This document shows positions 50,709 through 61,710 of a stretch of DNA of 64,000 nt, piece after piece. The stretch is from contig NC_065533.1 in NCBI RefSeq assembly GCF_020184175.1, positions 57,450,351-57,514,350 on the forward strand. The letters are read 5' to 3'. The first letter of the stretch is position 1; every line of letters starts with the position of its first letter. The notes beneath the pieces are model-generated. The model searched no databases and was not told the origin of the DNA. It was given only the letters and a program-made list of their open reading frames with translations. A program made the translations under genes and the position numbers. Source of the DNA: Aphis gossypii. Its lineage: Eukaryota > Arthropoda > Insecta > Hemiptera > Aphididae.

Positions 50709-52933
50709 GTGAGTATATGTGACAATAATATAATATTATAATATGGTTACGACGGTCGTCGCTCGTTCACCGCGGTCGCGACGTTTTTGGTCGCCACCGT
50801 TTCTCGTCGTCGCATCGCCGTACGATTTTATTTTTCATATAATGTTCACGTAAATCGTTAGATTTTTCGCCCGTTTACGATGATATTATTATTATTATAT
50901 CGTACGTCGTGCGTTTTCGAATCGCCGTCGCGCTTATCGCGCGGCAAACCGTACCGTCGTTTGCGCCCCGCTCCCCGCCGCCACCGCGGTTACCTCCATG
51001 GCCCTCGTACATTGCGTTCGCGTTCACCTTCACGCTCACCACTATTATTATTATTGTTTTTGTTTTTATTATTACTATTATATTATTATTATTATTATTA
51101 TTTCCTACGCCGCCGTCGTGTAGTTTATTGCAGCTGGCGGTCTGGGAGATCGGCGCTGCACCCGTCTTGGCCGGAATATTCCCGTTCCCTGATATATTCC
51201 CCTCCGACGGCGTACCAAAAACGCGACCGATTTTCTCGTCCGTCGCCGACGCCGCCGGCGACCATTTTGAAAATTGTTTACGACGGAAAAAAATCGATTG
51301 AACACGCGCTTTTCATTTTTTTTGTTCCGTTTTCGTTTTTTTTCCACTGCGTTCCTGTCCGATTTTTCCCGTCGTAGACACGCTACTCGACCGCCGCTCG
51401 CCTCCGGATGTCGGCTTCCGGTCGGTCGCGATGTCGTCGTATCCGTGTGGGTAACGCGCTTGCGATGCTTACCGATCGGATCTCCGGTCCCTTTAGTTTT
51501 TCCCGTTATATACGTCTTAATTACTTGTCACTTATCTCCGCGTATTGTGTCCAGAAACCGTCCGATGCTCGTAGAGCTGATTTTATAAAATTCGCGATAG
51601 GTTTTGAGACGGTTATGATAATATATTATTATGTTTCGACGGAACTACGTAATCGTTGTATGATACAAATACCAGTTTCGTTGATTTGAATAATGAGCAA
51701 AGAAAAAAAATCCATCGTTTATACCTATTACTTTTAAATTTCAACAAATATTGTTTTAGAATGTACTACTAAAATTAATACTCTTGTACTATTAACTGTA
51801 TAATTTAAATTGCAAATAAAAATTTGATTTTCTTATCTTTAAGTATATATTTAAAACGTATTCTTCACAAAGAATTAGACTGAAATTAATGAAAAATAAT
51901 TTATTAATAAGTATTTAAGAAATAACACAATAATTATGTGAAGTGATATTTACTATGGTTTACTCCTTTTTATAGTTAAATAATTGATATCTACTTTCCT
52001 TAATTCTTCAATTAACTTTTTTTTCTGCTTAAAGTTTTACCTAAAAATATATAATTAATATTTATGTACAGGTATAGTTAATATACTCGGTTGGTTTAAT
52101 ATTTTATGTGGGCATGTAGCCAGATCTATAGCCAACTCTGTAAGATTCAAAAAGGTTATGAGATCACAATAACAAATTTTTATAATATACAGAATAATAT
52201 AGGTACTTAAACAACTTGCAAGTACATGAAATATAAAATTGTGATTAATTGTTATATTACTATGAAATGTGATTTCACTATTTAAAAAAGTAATTGAAAA
52301 TTGTCTTCTTACAGTTACACAATTGCTTTCCTTAATAGATATTTTTTACCAAAATGTATTTATAAAACAAACAATTTGTAATTTAATATTACAATAAACA
52401 TGTATGTGGGTTATACATTATGATTCATGATTTGGACACACATTAAAAAAAGTTGATACTTTCTGTAATTATTCATAAAAATAGGTTGACTGATTATATA
52501 GAATATAACAATATGTTTAATTTAATAAATCTATTCAATCCAAAAAAAATATATTTTATTAAATAAGCCACAGCCCACTACCTCCCAAGAAACCTCCCAA
52601 GTTCTTTGCGTTTAGTTTACCACTCATTTTGGCATTTTGCCATTATAATTGTTTTTAACTTTATTTATATCAATACAACCAAACAGTTATTTATACAATT
52701 ATACCATTTATAGAATTTCAGTTAATATAAATATTATGTTTCTGTTTTATTTAATTTTCCTTTTATATTTTACATTCTACATTTTTATTGTGATGCATCA
52801 TTTTTAATATTTATATATAATAATATACCCTATACAAATAAATATTAAATCCAGCGTTAAGAGAAAACTACACAACACTTGTATCTGTCTTACTTGTGCA
52901 TAACATACCAAATCTATTTAATCTATGTATACC
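50709..52933 (+). other. First part of the long MePCE gene's large intron
   Basis: 50709-51700 is still CpG-rich, with an (ATT)n microsatellite near 51040-51100; after that the sequence turns AT-rich. Open frames at 50880-51377 are Leu/Tyr runs translated from the microsatellite and are not genes. Nothing else is recognised. Confidence 0.5.
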
Positions 52934-53174
52934 AGTTCACGTTTAGCTCTGATATTAAAGTGAATTGACCTATTATGAAACTTAGTAGTAAGCATTTTAT
53001 TTGTGTCTGTATGTGGGTTTTTTAAAAAAAGTTATGAGTATTTTTAAACTGGACTATTTTATATAGGTATTCAAATTTGATAAAAAATTGAATTATTGTA
53101 AAAAATCTACATCCAAACACAGGTAAAGTTTCATAATAAATTGATTCACTAGCTAACAAAGCTAAACGTGAACT
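52934..53174. mobile_element. MITE with ~48-bp inverted ends
   Basis: Left end AGTTCACGTTTAGCTCTG; the right end reverse-complemented is AGTTCACGTTTAGCTTTG. The similarity continues inward for about 48 bases to ATTATGAAACTT on both arms. It is 241 bp and non-coding. No target duplication could be fixed, so the superfamily is open. Confidence 0.75.
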
Positions 53175-53877
53175 ACTGAGCATGAATTTGTTATGTTAAC
53201 TTAGATGATAATGTATTATATCATATATCTTTAGTGATATCATTTTAATACTTACTGTTATCATTCAAACTTTTTAATTTTTATGTATTTTATTATATGT
53301 ATTTAGTTTGATTATGTATTTTTTTTTACCGATCTATTAAATATATTTAATCAATTAGGAATTTATTTTCTATTTAAAACACATATAAATAGCAAATTGT
53401 ATAAGCCTTAGAATGCATTTAACATTAATATTTTATCAAAGCTAATATTTTTTATGTCATATTATGTTGTAGGGTGTACTATATAACACAGGATATAAAA
53501 TTAAAACAATAGTCTGCTTATGAACTATAGACTTAGTTGAGTTGTTGATTGTCGTTCTGTTCAATTATTAATTTATTTTTAAATATTGAAAATCTTAAAA
53601 AAAAAAATACAGTAAAAATATTTAATATATATTTTGTCTAAAATTTCATGTAAATTATTGAACTAAGTAGGTAAAACATCTAATTTCGTTTTTATTTACA
53701 ATACCTGCTGTCAGAATAAAATTAATTTTCATTGAACTCTAAATATTAAAAGCATCTATTCCATAATGAACCAGTATGAAGCTTGATAATTTTACTTATT
53801 TTACATTTAAATCCAACTGTTCTGTAGGAAATCTCATAAGACATCATTTTAACAGAATTTTTTATTATACAGCAGAA

Positions 53878-54035
53878 CATTGGTGGAATTTTCTCATAGG
53901 GGGGAATATAAAATATTTTCGTACAAACATATAAAGGTATATAAGCTTTATTCTACTAAATTTACAAAACAAGATTTAATTTCCACAGCCACAGGAGGGA
54001 TCTATCCCCCATATCTCCCCTTAGATCCGCCACTG
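53878..54035. mobile_element. Small hAT-type MITE with perfect 8-bp target duplication
   Basis: Flanked by CAGCAGAA on both sides (53870-53877 and 54036-54043). The ends are CATTGGTGGAATTTT and, reverse-complemented, CAGTGGCGGATCTAAGG. It belongs to the same family as 55273-55771 by its CAGTGGCGGAT end. 158 bp, non-coding. Confidence 0.8.
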
Positions 54036-55272
54036 CAGCAGAAATAAAATTTTAAAATTATGTTAAAATCACAATATTATTATATTTGATTTACCTATAT
54101 ATGTATTACCTAAGTCCTAAGTATATAGGTATTATAAAAAATTGATAATTTATGTCTAAGGGGTATTATTCTATGATAATACAATTAAAAATAATTTTTC
54201 TATAAATATTGATTAATGATTTCACAATTTATTTATAATAATAACACTAATATAAAAGAAGAATTAGTTGTTTTATGACTAAATTATTATTTTTTAAGAT
54301 ATATTACAAATTATAAGTACCTAATCTACCTATATATTATATACGTTTTTAAACCTAAATAATAATCAAAACATAAACATTACAAATGTTTTCATAAATT
54401 CCATTTAAGATTTTAAAATATGTAATAGTTTTACAAGATTTACTACCAATAAATCTTGTAATATTGTATGTGTAATTTAAATATATATTCCTTACCTTGG
54501 AGGTATTAATAGGAAATTTTTTATTTGTGATTTTTATATGCTCTTAAAATTGTATGCATATCAAAAATTCGTTAAATTTTAGTATTATTCATATTTGAAA
54601 CAATTTTTTTTTTTTACGTATGTAGGTATTACCAATAAATATTTTAATTTTAGAAATGTATGTCAAGGCTATAAAATAGGTACATGTGTCTAGAATCATT
54701 GCACACTTATTTAAGTAAATTTACTCCTTGAATTTTGTAGCCAAACCATTCAAAATAGATAAATTTATTATATGAAGATAAATATTTAAGTGTTTAAAAT
54801 AAAAATGCTATGCATAGGTTTTCTAAATAATATTTACATTTTTTAAAGTTTTAAGTCATGATAAATTTATGATACTTATAAATTATTAATTAATACAACT
54901 TACCCAATTTTTTAATAATTAAAATTTTGAACTATAAAAATACTGAGTATTACTTAAACAGTTACATTTTTATTTTTTAGTACATTTTTTTTATAGATTA
55001 TATTAAATGTATTTAAACAATATGGTTACAAAATAAAAAATGCGAAAGGTTGTTTTAATGTAAGCGCCTAATTTATTTTTGTTGGACATATTTTGTGTAA
55101 GAATTGTACCACACCCCCTTTTTTAAGGATTTTTAAATAGGCAACTTTATAGATTAGTTTAAAAAAAACGCTAACGTAATAATTCAACTATATTTAAGAG
55201 TAGAATCGTGCTAGTATAGATTACTATTCATTTTCTCGCTACTTACTACAAAGATATTCTTAGGAATAGTAT

Positions 55273-55771
55273 CAGTGGCGGATTCAAGGAAGGGGGGTGT
55301 TGAGAAGCTCTCGACCCCCCCTGACAGTTATATTATGTTAGCAGTATTGCCAGTAACTATATATGTGTGAGCGATCTACTTCAAAACGTATAAAAACGTA
55401 CTTACGTACTTAAATAGTACAATGAAATGGAGGAAAATCGTTTAAATTTTCATAAAGAAATTAATTTTAAGATTAATTAAGATGTTTTAAATCTCTTTTC
55501 TAAATAACAACTTTGGTATTAACAGTTTTTTCTACAATAATACATAAATTTATTTATTTTTCTTTATTTTGTAATTGTTTTAAACCTTTTTTTTTTATAA
55601 ATTATGAACATCAATTATATTTTAAAATTGTTCATGTTAAAAAAATGTAAGTAATAATTTTTATATGAAGGCCTAATATAAAATCTTAAATATTGTGTTT
55701 ACAAATCTAGTATGAATATTTTTAAGTATTCCCTAAAAAAAACCCCTAATAAAATCCTAGATCCACCACTG
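55273..55771. mobile_element. hAT-type non-autonomous element, CAGTGGCGGAT family
   Basis: Left end CAGTGGCGGATTCAAGG; the right end reverse-complemented is CAGTGGTGGATCTAGG. Flanks AATAGTAT and AATTGTAT (7 of 8 match) are an 8-bp target duplication. It is 499 bp, with G runs next to the left end and no transposase frame. Confidence 0.8.
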
Positions 55772-56569
55772 AATTGTATAATTAGACTTTTGGCCTTTAA
55801 AACATAGTCTTTGTGATGTTTACAAAAATTATTTATAATTATTTTTGATACGTAATAATTTATTAAACAACGATCTCAAAAATCAACATATTAATTGTAA
55901 TTATATATTCTTGACATAATTAAAACGATTCATGTCTTTTAATATATTACTTAACCTACTCATGATAAAAATTTAGTAAAATTCTATTATGGTTATAAGC
56001 CATGTGATGGATTATAATGATTCGAGTACATTGAGTGAATTGCTGTGTATTGTATGTCTACGGTCTACTACCTACTTAGTACTTACGTCTTAATCGTCTT
56101 ACTCTCACTTAAGTGAATGTGATCACTGATCATAAATTACCTAATCTTCCACAGAGGGATTTTAAAGGAGTTAAATATTAATAGTATTAGTATACTTGCA
56201 AATGTTCAATAATATAAGTATCCATATTCCTTACTAAATAAGTTTGTCGTTAAAATAATTGTTTTTGAAAGTTTGCGCAACGACGCCATAGTTTTACGTT
56301 TCCATTTTATAACAACAATACAATTCTAAACAACTTTTTTATATTATTTTGCTAATCTATTTTGTGAAAACCACGGTTGGCGTGATTAAAATTGAATATT
56401 AATTATCATAAATGTTATAGTTCGTATTACAACACGCTACTCCGATCCCATGAATAAATTTCGTATACGTAGCGTAATTTATTTTCAATTATAATTTCTA
56501 AAGATATTGTGCTAAAATTATGCACATAAAATAAAATTATCATGTGACGATTGTTAATTTTAAATAGCC
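55772..56569 (+). other. Intronic AT-rich stretch
   Basis: No exon, RNA gene or transposon end recognised. The same holds for the other gaps in this intron (53175-53869, 54044-55264, 57621-58104, 59001-60091), except that CAGTACTTCTTAACATTTTC near 59177 looks like a hAT terminus without a located partner. Confidence 0.45.
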
Positions 56570-57620
56570 TGGTCAAGTGGGTACCGCTATGCTGTACATT
56601 AGGTTCCGTGTGGGGTGTGGATCACTTAATAGTGATATATAATTATTATAGTATAGAAGTATTAAATTTGAATCTAATATGATAGGTATCATTGTGTATA
56701 CGAAAAACGATTCTGAACGGGATGATTTGTCATCCTAGGATATATTTTCCAGTGGGCGGTGAAAAAGGTGGTATATGTTTTAATGATCTAAATACCCCAA
56801 AATTAAATGTTGTACAGAAAATGCCAATTTAAACAAGTGTATGTTTCGAGTTTCTACGAGTAGTAATTTTTAACTATAGCAAAAATCTAAAATTATTTGA
56901 TAGTAAATCGTTATGTTACGCGTGAATTTTAGATATCGTACAAATTTTAACTTAAGATATATTTTTTTTAATTTGCCATGGCTCAACTTCTTTTATAATT
57001 ATTGTAAGCCAAACTTATGAAAAATCTTGTATTAAAATTTCAACTCTTAGCTACTTATGCTATATTTTTTATAAATAATAAGTAAATATTTATGATTTTG
57101 ACGAATTTTTGTCAATATTTGAACTTAAAAGTTCAAACACCAATAATTTTACTAAAAATTTTTAGCTACAAATAAGAAAACTTGTACTATATTTTCAAGT
57201 CTTTTTGGACACTTAAAAATTTTTTATCGGCATTTAAAAAAAATAAAAAATACTTTGAAAAATCGAAAATTGCAATTGTCTACAAAGAGTTCAAAAAAAG
57301 CCAAAATATTTTGAAAATTTAACCATGTATAGATAATGCTAATATAAACATTTGGTGAAAATCTCAAGTATTTACAGTGATTAGTTTTTGAGTTAAAAAA
57401 TTGCAAAAAAAAAATTAGTTTTGCGTAAAAAATCTCTTTTTTCGTCACTTTTTTTATATTTACTGTTGGTAAATTCTTACTTTAGACATCTATAATGCAC
57501 CAAGGATATTCACTTTGCCATCGGAAACCACCTCTGGAGTTTGAAATTGAATAAGCATTATTTCGACAAGAAATTATGCTTTCCACAAACACAAATTGTA
57601 ACTTCATTCAGAATCTAAAA
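56570..57620 (+). repeat. Family A interspersed repeat, nearly full-length copy
   Basis: Starts CTGGTCAAGTGGGTACCGC and ends TTCATTCAGAATCTAAAA. This is the best-preserved copy in the window, about 1.05 kb. Its start resembles a tRNA A-box (TGGTCAAGTGG), but no B-box follows. No TIRs or coding frame were seen, so the class is unknown. Confidence 0.7.
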
Positions 57621-58104
57621 AATAAAATCTTAGTTAGTCTACAAAAAATAACGTAAATAATTCGACGATATGAGTTATGATCGATAAAGATAAAAATTTT
57701 ATTTTTTGTGCAAATATTTATATTGACCTAGATACATCAGCATTAAACAAATGTTTAACTTATTTTTCCTTTATCTTCGAATTTTATAAAAATGATTTTA
57801 ATACATCAGTTTATCTACAGAAAATGAATTAATATTATCATATTATGCTATTACAATAGAATTATTAGTTTATTTTACAGAAAATAGTTAGTACTTTACT
57901 ATTTAAATTGAAATATTTAATAAAACTTTTGCGTAGTATAATGTATCTTATAAAATGTGTTCATAAATTTATCAATTTATTGTGTTGTAAATTATAATAC
58001 TATTATTACAAGACCTTGAATGAAATAGAATAGTGTTTCGGCAGCACTTAAAACTGAAATTTATTGGTGGTTCCTGGCATCCATTATCTTATGTATTTAC
58101 TATA

Positions 58105-59000
58105 CAGTATGTCCCTAAAGTGCCATATCACCCCCGTAATATTCTCGTTGTAAATACTAAGTATTTTAATACGTTTTTTTACTGGTAAAAATGAAATGTT
58201 TTGAATGTATATTTTAAATTATAATTTTCTTATAAATTTCCGATGAAAAAAAACATTTAATTTAACAATTAATCACCAAGGCTATGAAGTATATATTTAA
58301 AAAACATTTCAAACATCCATATATTATACATTTATATGAGAATAAACTTAAATAATGCTTTATATTTTTGTAATTAAAATGTTTGAATTAATCTTTAAAT
58401 GTATTAAGTTTTTTTAGATATCAAAAAATTATTAAATATAAATATTTCAAAATAAATATCTAAGGTTTTAATTATTTAAATCTGATTTTTTTATAAGTGA
58501 TTTTTTTTCTTTATCAATAACATTTGCATTACTTGAAACATGTTAAACCGCTTAAGATAGGAATAATATGCAACACATTTTTAGATTTAAGGTATATTTT
58601 TGTATGCCTATTGTGAAATATATGTTTGTTAAATTAAATTCCTTAAGAAATATACAAAGTGCCAAGCACTAGTTATAACTATTATTAGTAATCACATGCC
58701 ATTTACTAAAAGTATTAAAAACATTTTCATATTATAATTTATCTTTAAGATTCTAGAAGAGGAACACTCCTTACATAGATATAAAATGTATTCAAAATTC
58801 ACATATACTTAGACTTGTTACATAATATATATGGAGTAAATTAATTTTAAAACTCAAAAGTTATTATGAAGCCAATAAAAAAAAATCACATTAAACAAAC
58901 TTTAAATGTTGGTAAGTTTAAAAAGTTTTTTTTGAAATAAATTCTGTTAACTAAAGGTCAAAATACTAGTGGGGGTGACTAGTTCTTTTAAGTGACAGTC
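58105..59000. mobile_element. DNA transposon remnant with ~32-bp imperfect TIRs and TA flanks
   Basis: Left end CAGTATGTCCCTAAAGTGCC, then TCACCCCC. The right end reverse-complemented is GACTGTCACTTAAAAGAACT, then AGTCACCCCC. TA lies outside both ends, as in Tc1/mariner insertions. The about 900-bp interior has no transposase frame that I recognise. Confidence 0.55.
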
Positions 59001-60098
59001 TATAATAATTTTCGAGATAGCCACTATTGTTCTAGATTAAGCCATTCCATAAGAAAATATAAAATATATTATATGAGTATAAATAATTTCAAATATTATG
59101 TACATACTACTTATAATTAAAATACTTTGGCATGCATATATTAACACTATAGGTACTATGTTCTTTATAGTCTACCCCAGTACTTCTTAACATTTTCTCA
59201 ATTTTTTTTAATGGATTATTAGCAAATTGTATGATTTAAATGGTAAAATGAAACATTTATACTATAAATTAATATATAATTATTATAATAATTACTAATA
59301 TTATATAGTAACAATATTAATAACAAATAGAATATTGTTTTTCAGTGGTTACTTTACAGAATAATTTTATGGTGAGTTACCATATTAAAAAAATTGGGCA
59401 TTTATGTTTTTTGTGTTACATTATTTAATACAATTACAAAATAATATTATAATGTTTATCATGAAGTATTAAAGACTAGAGTACAATGAAAAATATTTTA
59501 CAAAGAATAATAGTTATTTATTTTTAAAACATTTACATTTTAAAAAACTAAAATAAAATACAACTGAGGTATTCTATGTTTTTTATTCCATACCTATTTT
59601 TTTTTTATTAATATATTGATAGTTCCTAAATTATTAAAGCCAAAAAAATATGATGTTCGTATTTAATTATTTATTGTTTTCATTATAGTAACAAAAATAT
59701 GGACATCATTATTATTATATTTTTTTCCTCTTGTACTGATGCTATAAATACCCCTTGGAACCACAATACACAGTTTAAATACCTCTTAATTGTAAAGTTT
59801 CTTTTATTTTACAAAAATGTAATATTTAACAGAATATAGCAAAAATATTAAATAATTGTATGTTATGAAACTAATACAATTATATAAGTATTATAACTTC
59901 TAATTGATTTATTATTATGCTTGTAATAAAAACATAATATTATGTCTTTCATATTTATTCTCTTTTAATTATAAAATATCCATACTACCTATATTTTTTT
60001 TATTTGTACCTATCTTTTTTAACTAAATTATTTAATTTAATTTTATGTTGTTTTTTATTTTTTTAATAATAAAATTATATTTTGATTTAAGGTTTATA

Positions 60099-61409
60099 AT
60101 GGCAACCAAAACTGAAATTGAAAATGAAACAATTGAAAAACCACTCGAAACTCAAGATTTGAACACAGTTTGTACAGATTTGAAGTATTGTGATGATACA
60201 ATTAAACTACAACCGACAAGAAAACGATGTGTCAGCACATCAATTCTTATTAGCTCATCACCAAAAAAAAAAAAAAAGAAGGTCAAAATATAATACCACC
60301 TAAAAAGTTTTTACTTGGTGGTAGCATGTCTGATCCCCTCAATTTAAATAGTCTCCAGAATGAAGATATTAATAAGTAAATTAAAATTATGAAATATTTA
60401 ATAGTGCGATTATTTTTAAATTATGTTAATGAATTATTTTTAAATTTTAGGGCTATGAATAAAACTCCCAAATCATCTCCTTTACACTCAAATACAGTGA
60501 ACATAAAGAAAGATCAAGTCAATGTTATAATTCCTCGAAATTTATCTGATCCATTGGAACTTAGTCAGTGTGATGAAGCCAAAGCAATTGCATATTTTGG
60601 TATAGATGCATTAAAACAAAAAACTCCTCAAAAATGCAAATCTAAAATACAGCTGTTAAAATCTTTATCTGACTCTGGTTTAACTACTGAGAATATCCCA
60701 GAGAAAGAGTAAGTTATAGATAGTAATACAAATTAAATTTTAAAGAGTTTTAATGTAATAATGTCGATACTTTATTCAACATTAATATTCAGTGATATTT
60801 TATAAAATATCACTTTTTAAAAAATGTTGAAGCAGTATGAAAAATGATTTATTTTTCTCCTAATTATTAACAGCAAATTTTTATTTATTTTTTATTCAGT
60901 ATTCAACCAAAACACAATAATGAAAAAGAAAAACGGGAAGAAGACATTATTTCTTCTCCACCTAAAAAAAAGTTCAAACCTGAATTACCTGAAAACTGTA
61001 TATCCAAGTCTGAGAGTAATCAAAGTGAAATAATCGAAGTTATAGAAACCATCATAGATGTATTAGTGAATGAAGTTCTAGTTCAGTCTTTAGATAAATT
61101 TAATATTCCAATTACAAAAGCTCCTGTTGAAGTGGTTGTTGAAAAGAAACTCGAGCCATGCAAGACGCTGTCACCATCACCTGAAAAAAAAGCTGAAGAC
61201 GGTAAGGAAACACAAGAGCAGCGTGAAAAAATTAAGCCCAAAAGATGTGTAGTAAGTCCTGTTGTTAAGCAGCCCTCGTTGTCAGAAAAACACTGCAAAC
61301 CTCAGCAGGTCGTTGTTACGGCGTCAGCTAAACCAAAACAAAAGGTTAATAAAAACGAGCCCAAGTTTAAAGAAAAAAATTCGTTGTTTAAATATGGAAA
61401 TTATAACAG
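60099..61409 (+). CDS. MePCE (7SK snRNA methylphosphate capping enzyme), long paralogue, 5' part, frame broken at an A15 run
   Basis: Three N-terminal coding exons: 60099-60375 (exon from acceptor 60091), 60451-60708 and 60900-61409, with GT-AG introns. The last donor (ACAG|gtaaga) has the same position and phase as in the short paralogue. The methyltransferase exons must lie beyond the window. Family evidence outside the catalytic domain: FLLGGSMSDPLNLNSL, KTPKSSP and NLSDPLELSQCDE correspond in order to the conserved N-terminal motifs of vertebrate MEPCE, and KYGNYNR leads into the Bin3 domain. Lys-rich NLS-like clusters (PKKKKKK, PPKKKFKPE) fit a nuclear protein. The ATG at 60099 frame runs through 15 A (60253-60267) to TAA 60291; the conserved motifs are in the -1 frame from there. 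Either the A count is wrong, or slippage or a lesion is involved. Role: capping and stabilising 7SK RNA, hence P-TEFb control (family knowledge). Confidence 0.88.
60253..60267 (+). other. Coding A15 homopolymer at a frame change
   Basis: Fifteen A followed by GAAGG. Upstream frame: ATG 60099. Downstream family-like frame: (A)n GAA GGT CAA, leading to PPKKFLLGG. Sixteen or thirteen A in the mRNA, or a -1 ribosomal slip on A-AAA-AAG, would fuse the frames. Confidence 0.85.
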
Positions 61410-61710
61410 GTAAGATTAAATGTTATTGGCAAATCCGAAAATGATTTACCCTATATCACCATGTATTTTAACGTAGTTAGAAAAGAGATGTCCGAACGGA
61501 AAAACTCTTTAAACACTTTGAATGGATCAAAGGACTGTATCTTTCAATAAATTGCTGGGTATGATCTAGATAAACTGATATTATGATAATCACTATAACA
61601 ATAAATAGACTATTATATTATTATGAATTATTTTTGACTAGTATAATATTGTAGTTATTATAATTTGTAAGAGTTAAGAATATTTTCTGCTTCAGTTATT
61701 TATATTCTTT
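61254..61710 (+). repeat. Segmental duplication block, copy 2
   Basis: Counterpart of 27081-27540, about 34.2 kb downstream in direct orientation. The exon part aligns codon for codon with one codon gap; the intron part is diverged but clear. Confidence 0.85.

Noticed and set aside
50880..51377. 165-codon frame with Leu and Tyr runs
   Set aside because: It translates an (ATT)n microsatellite inside CpG-rich intronic DNA; no conserved motif.
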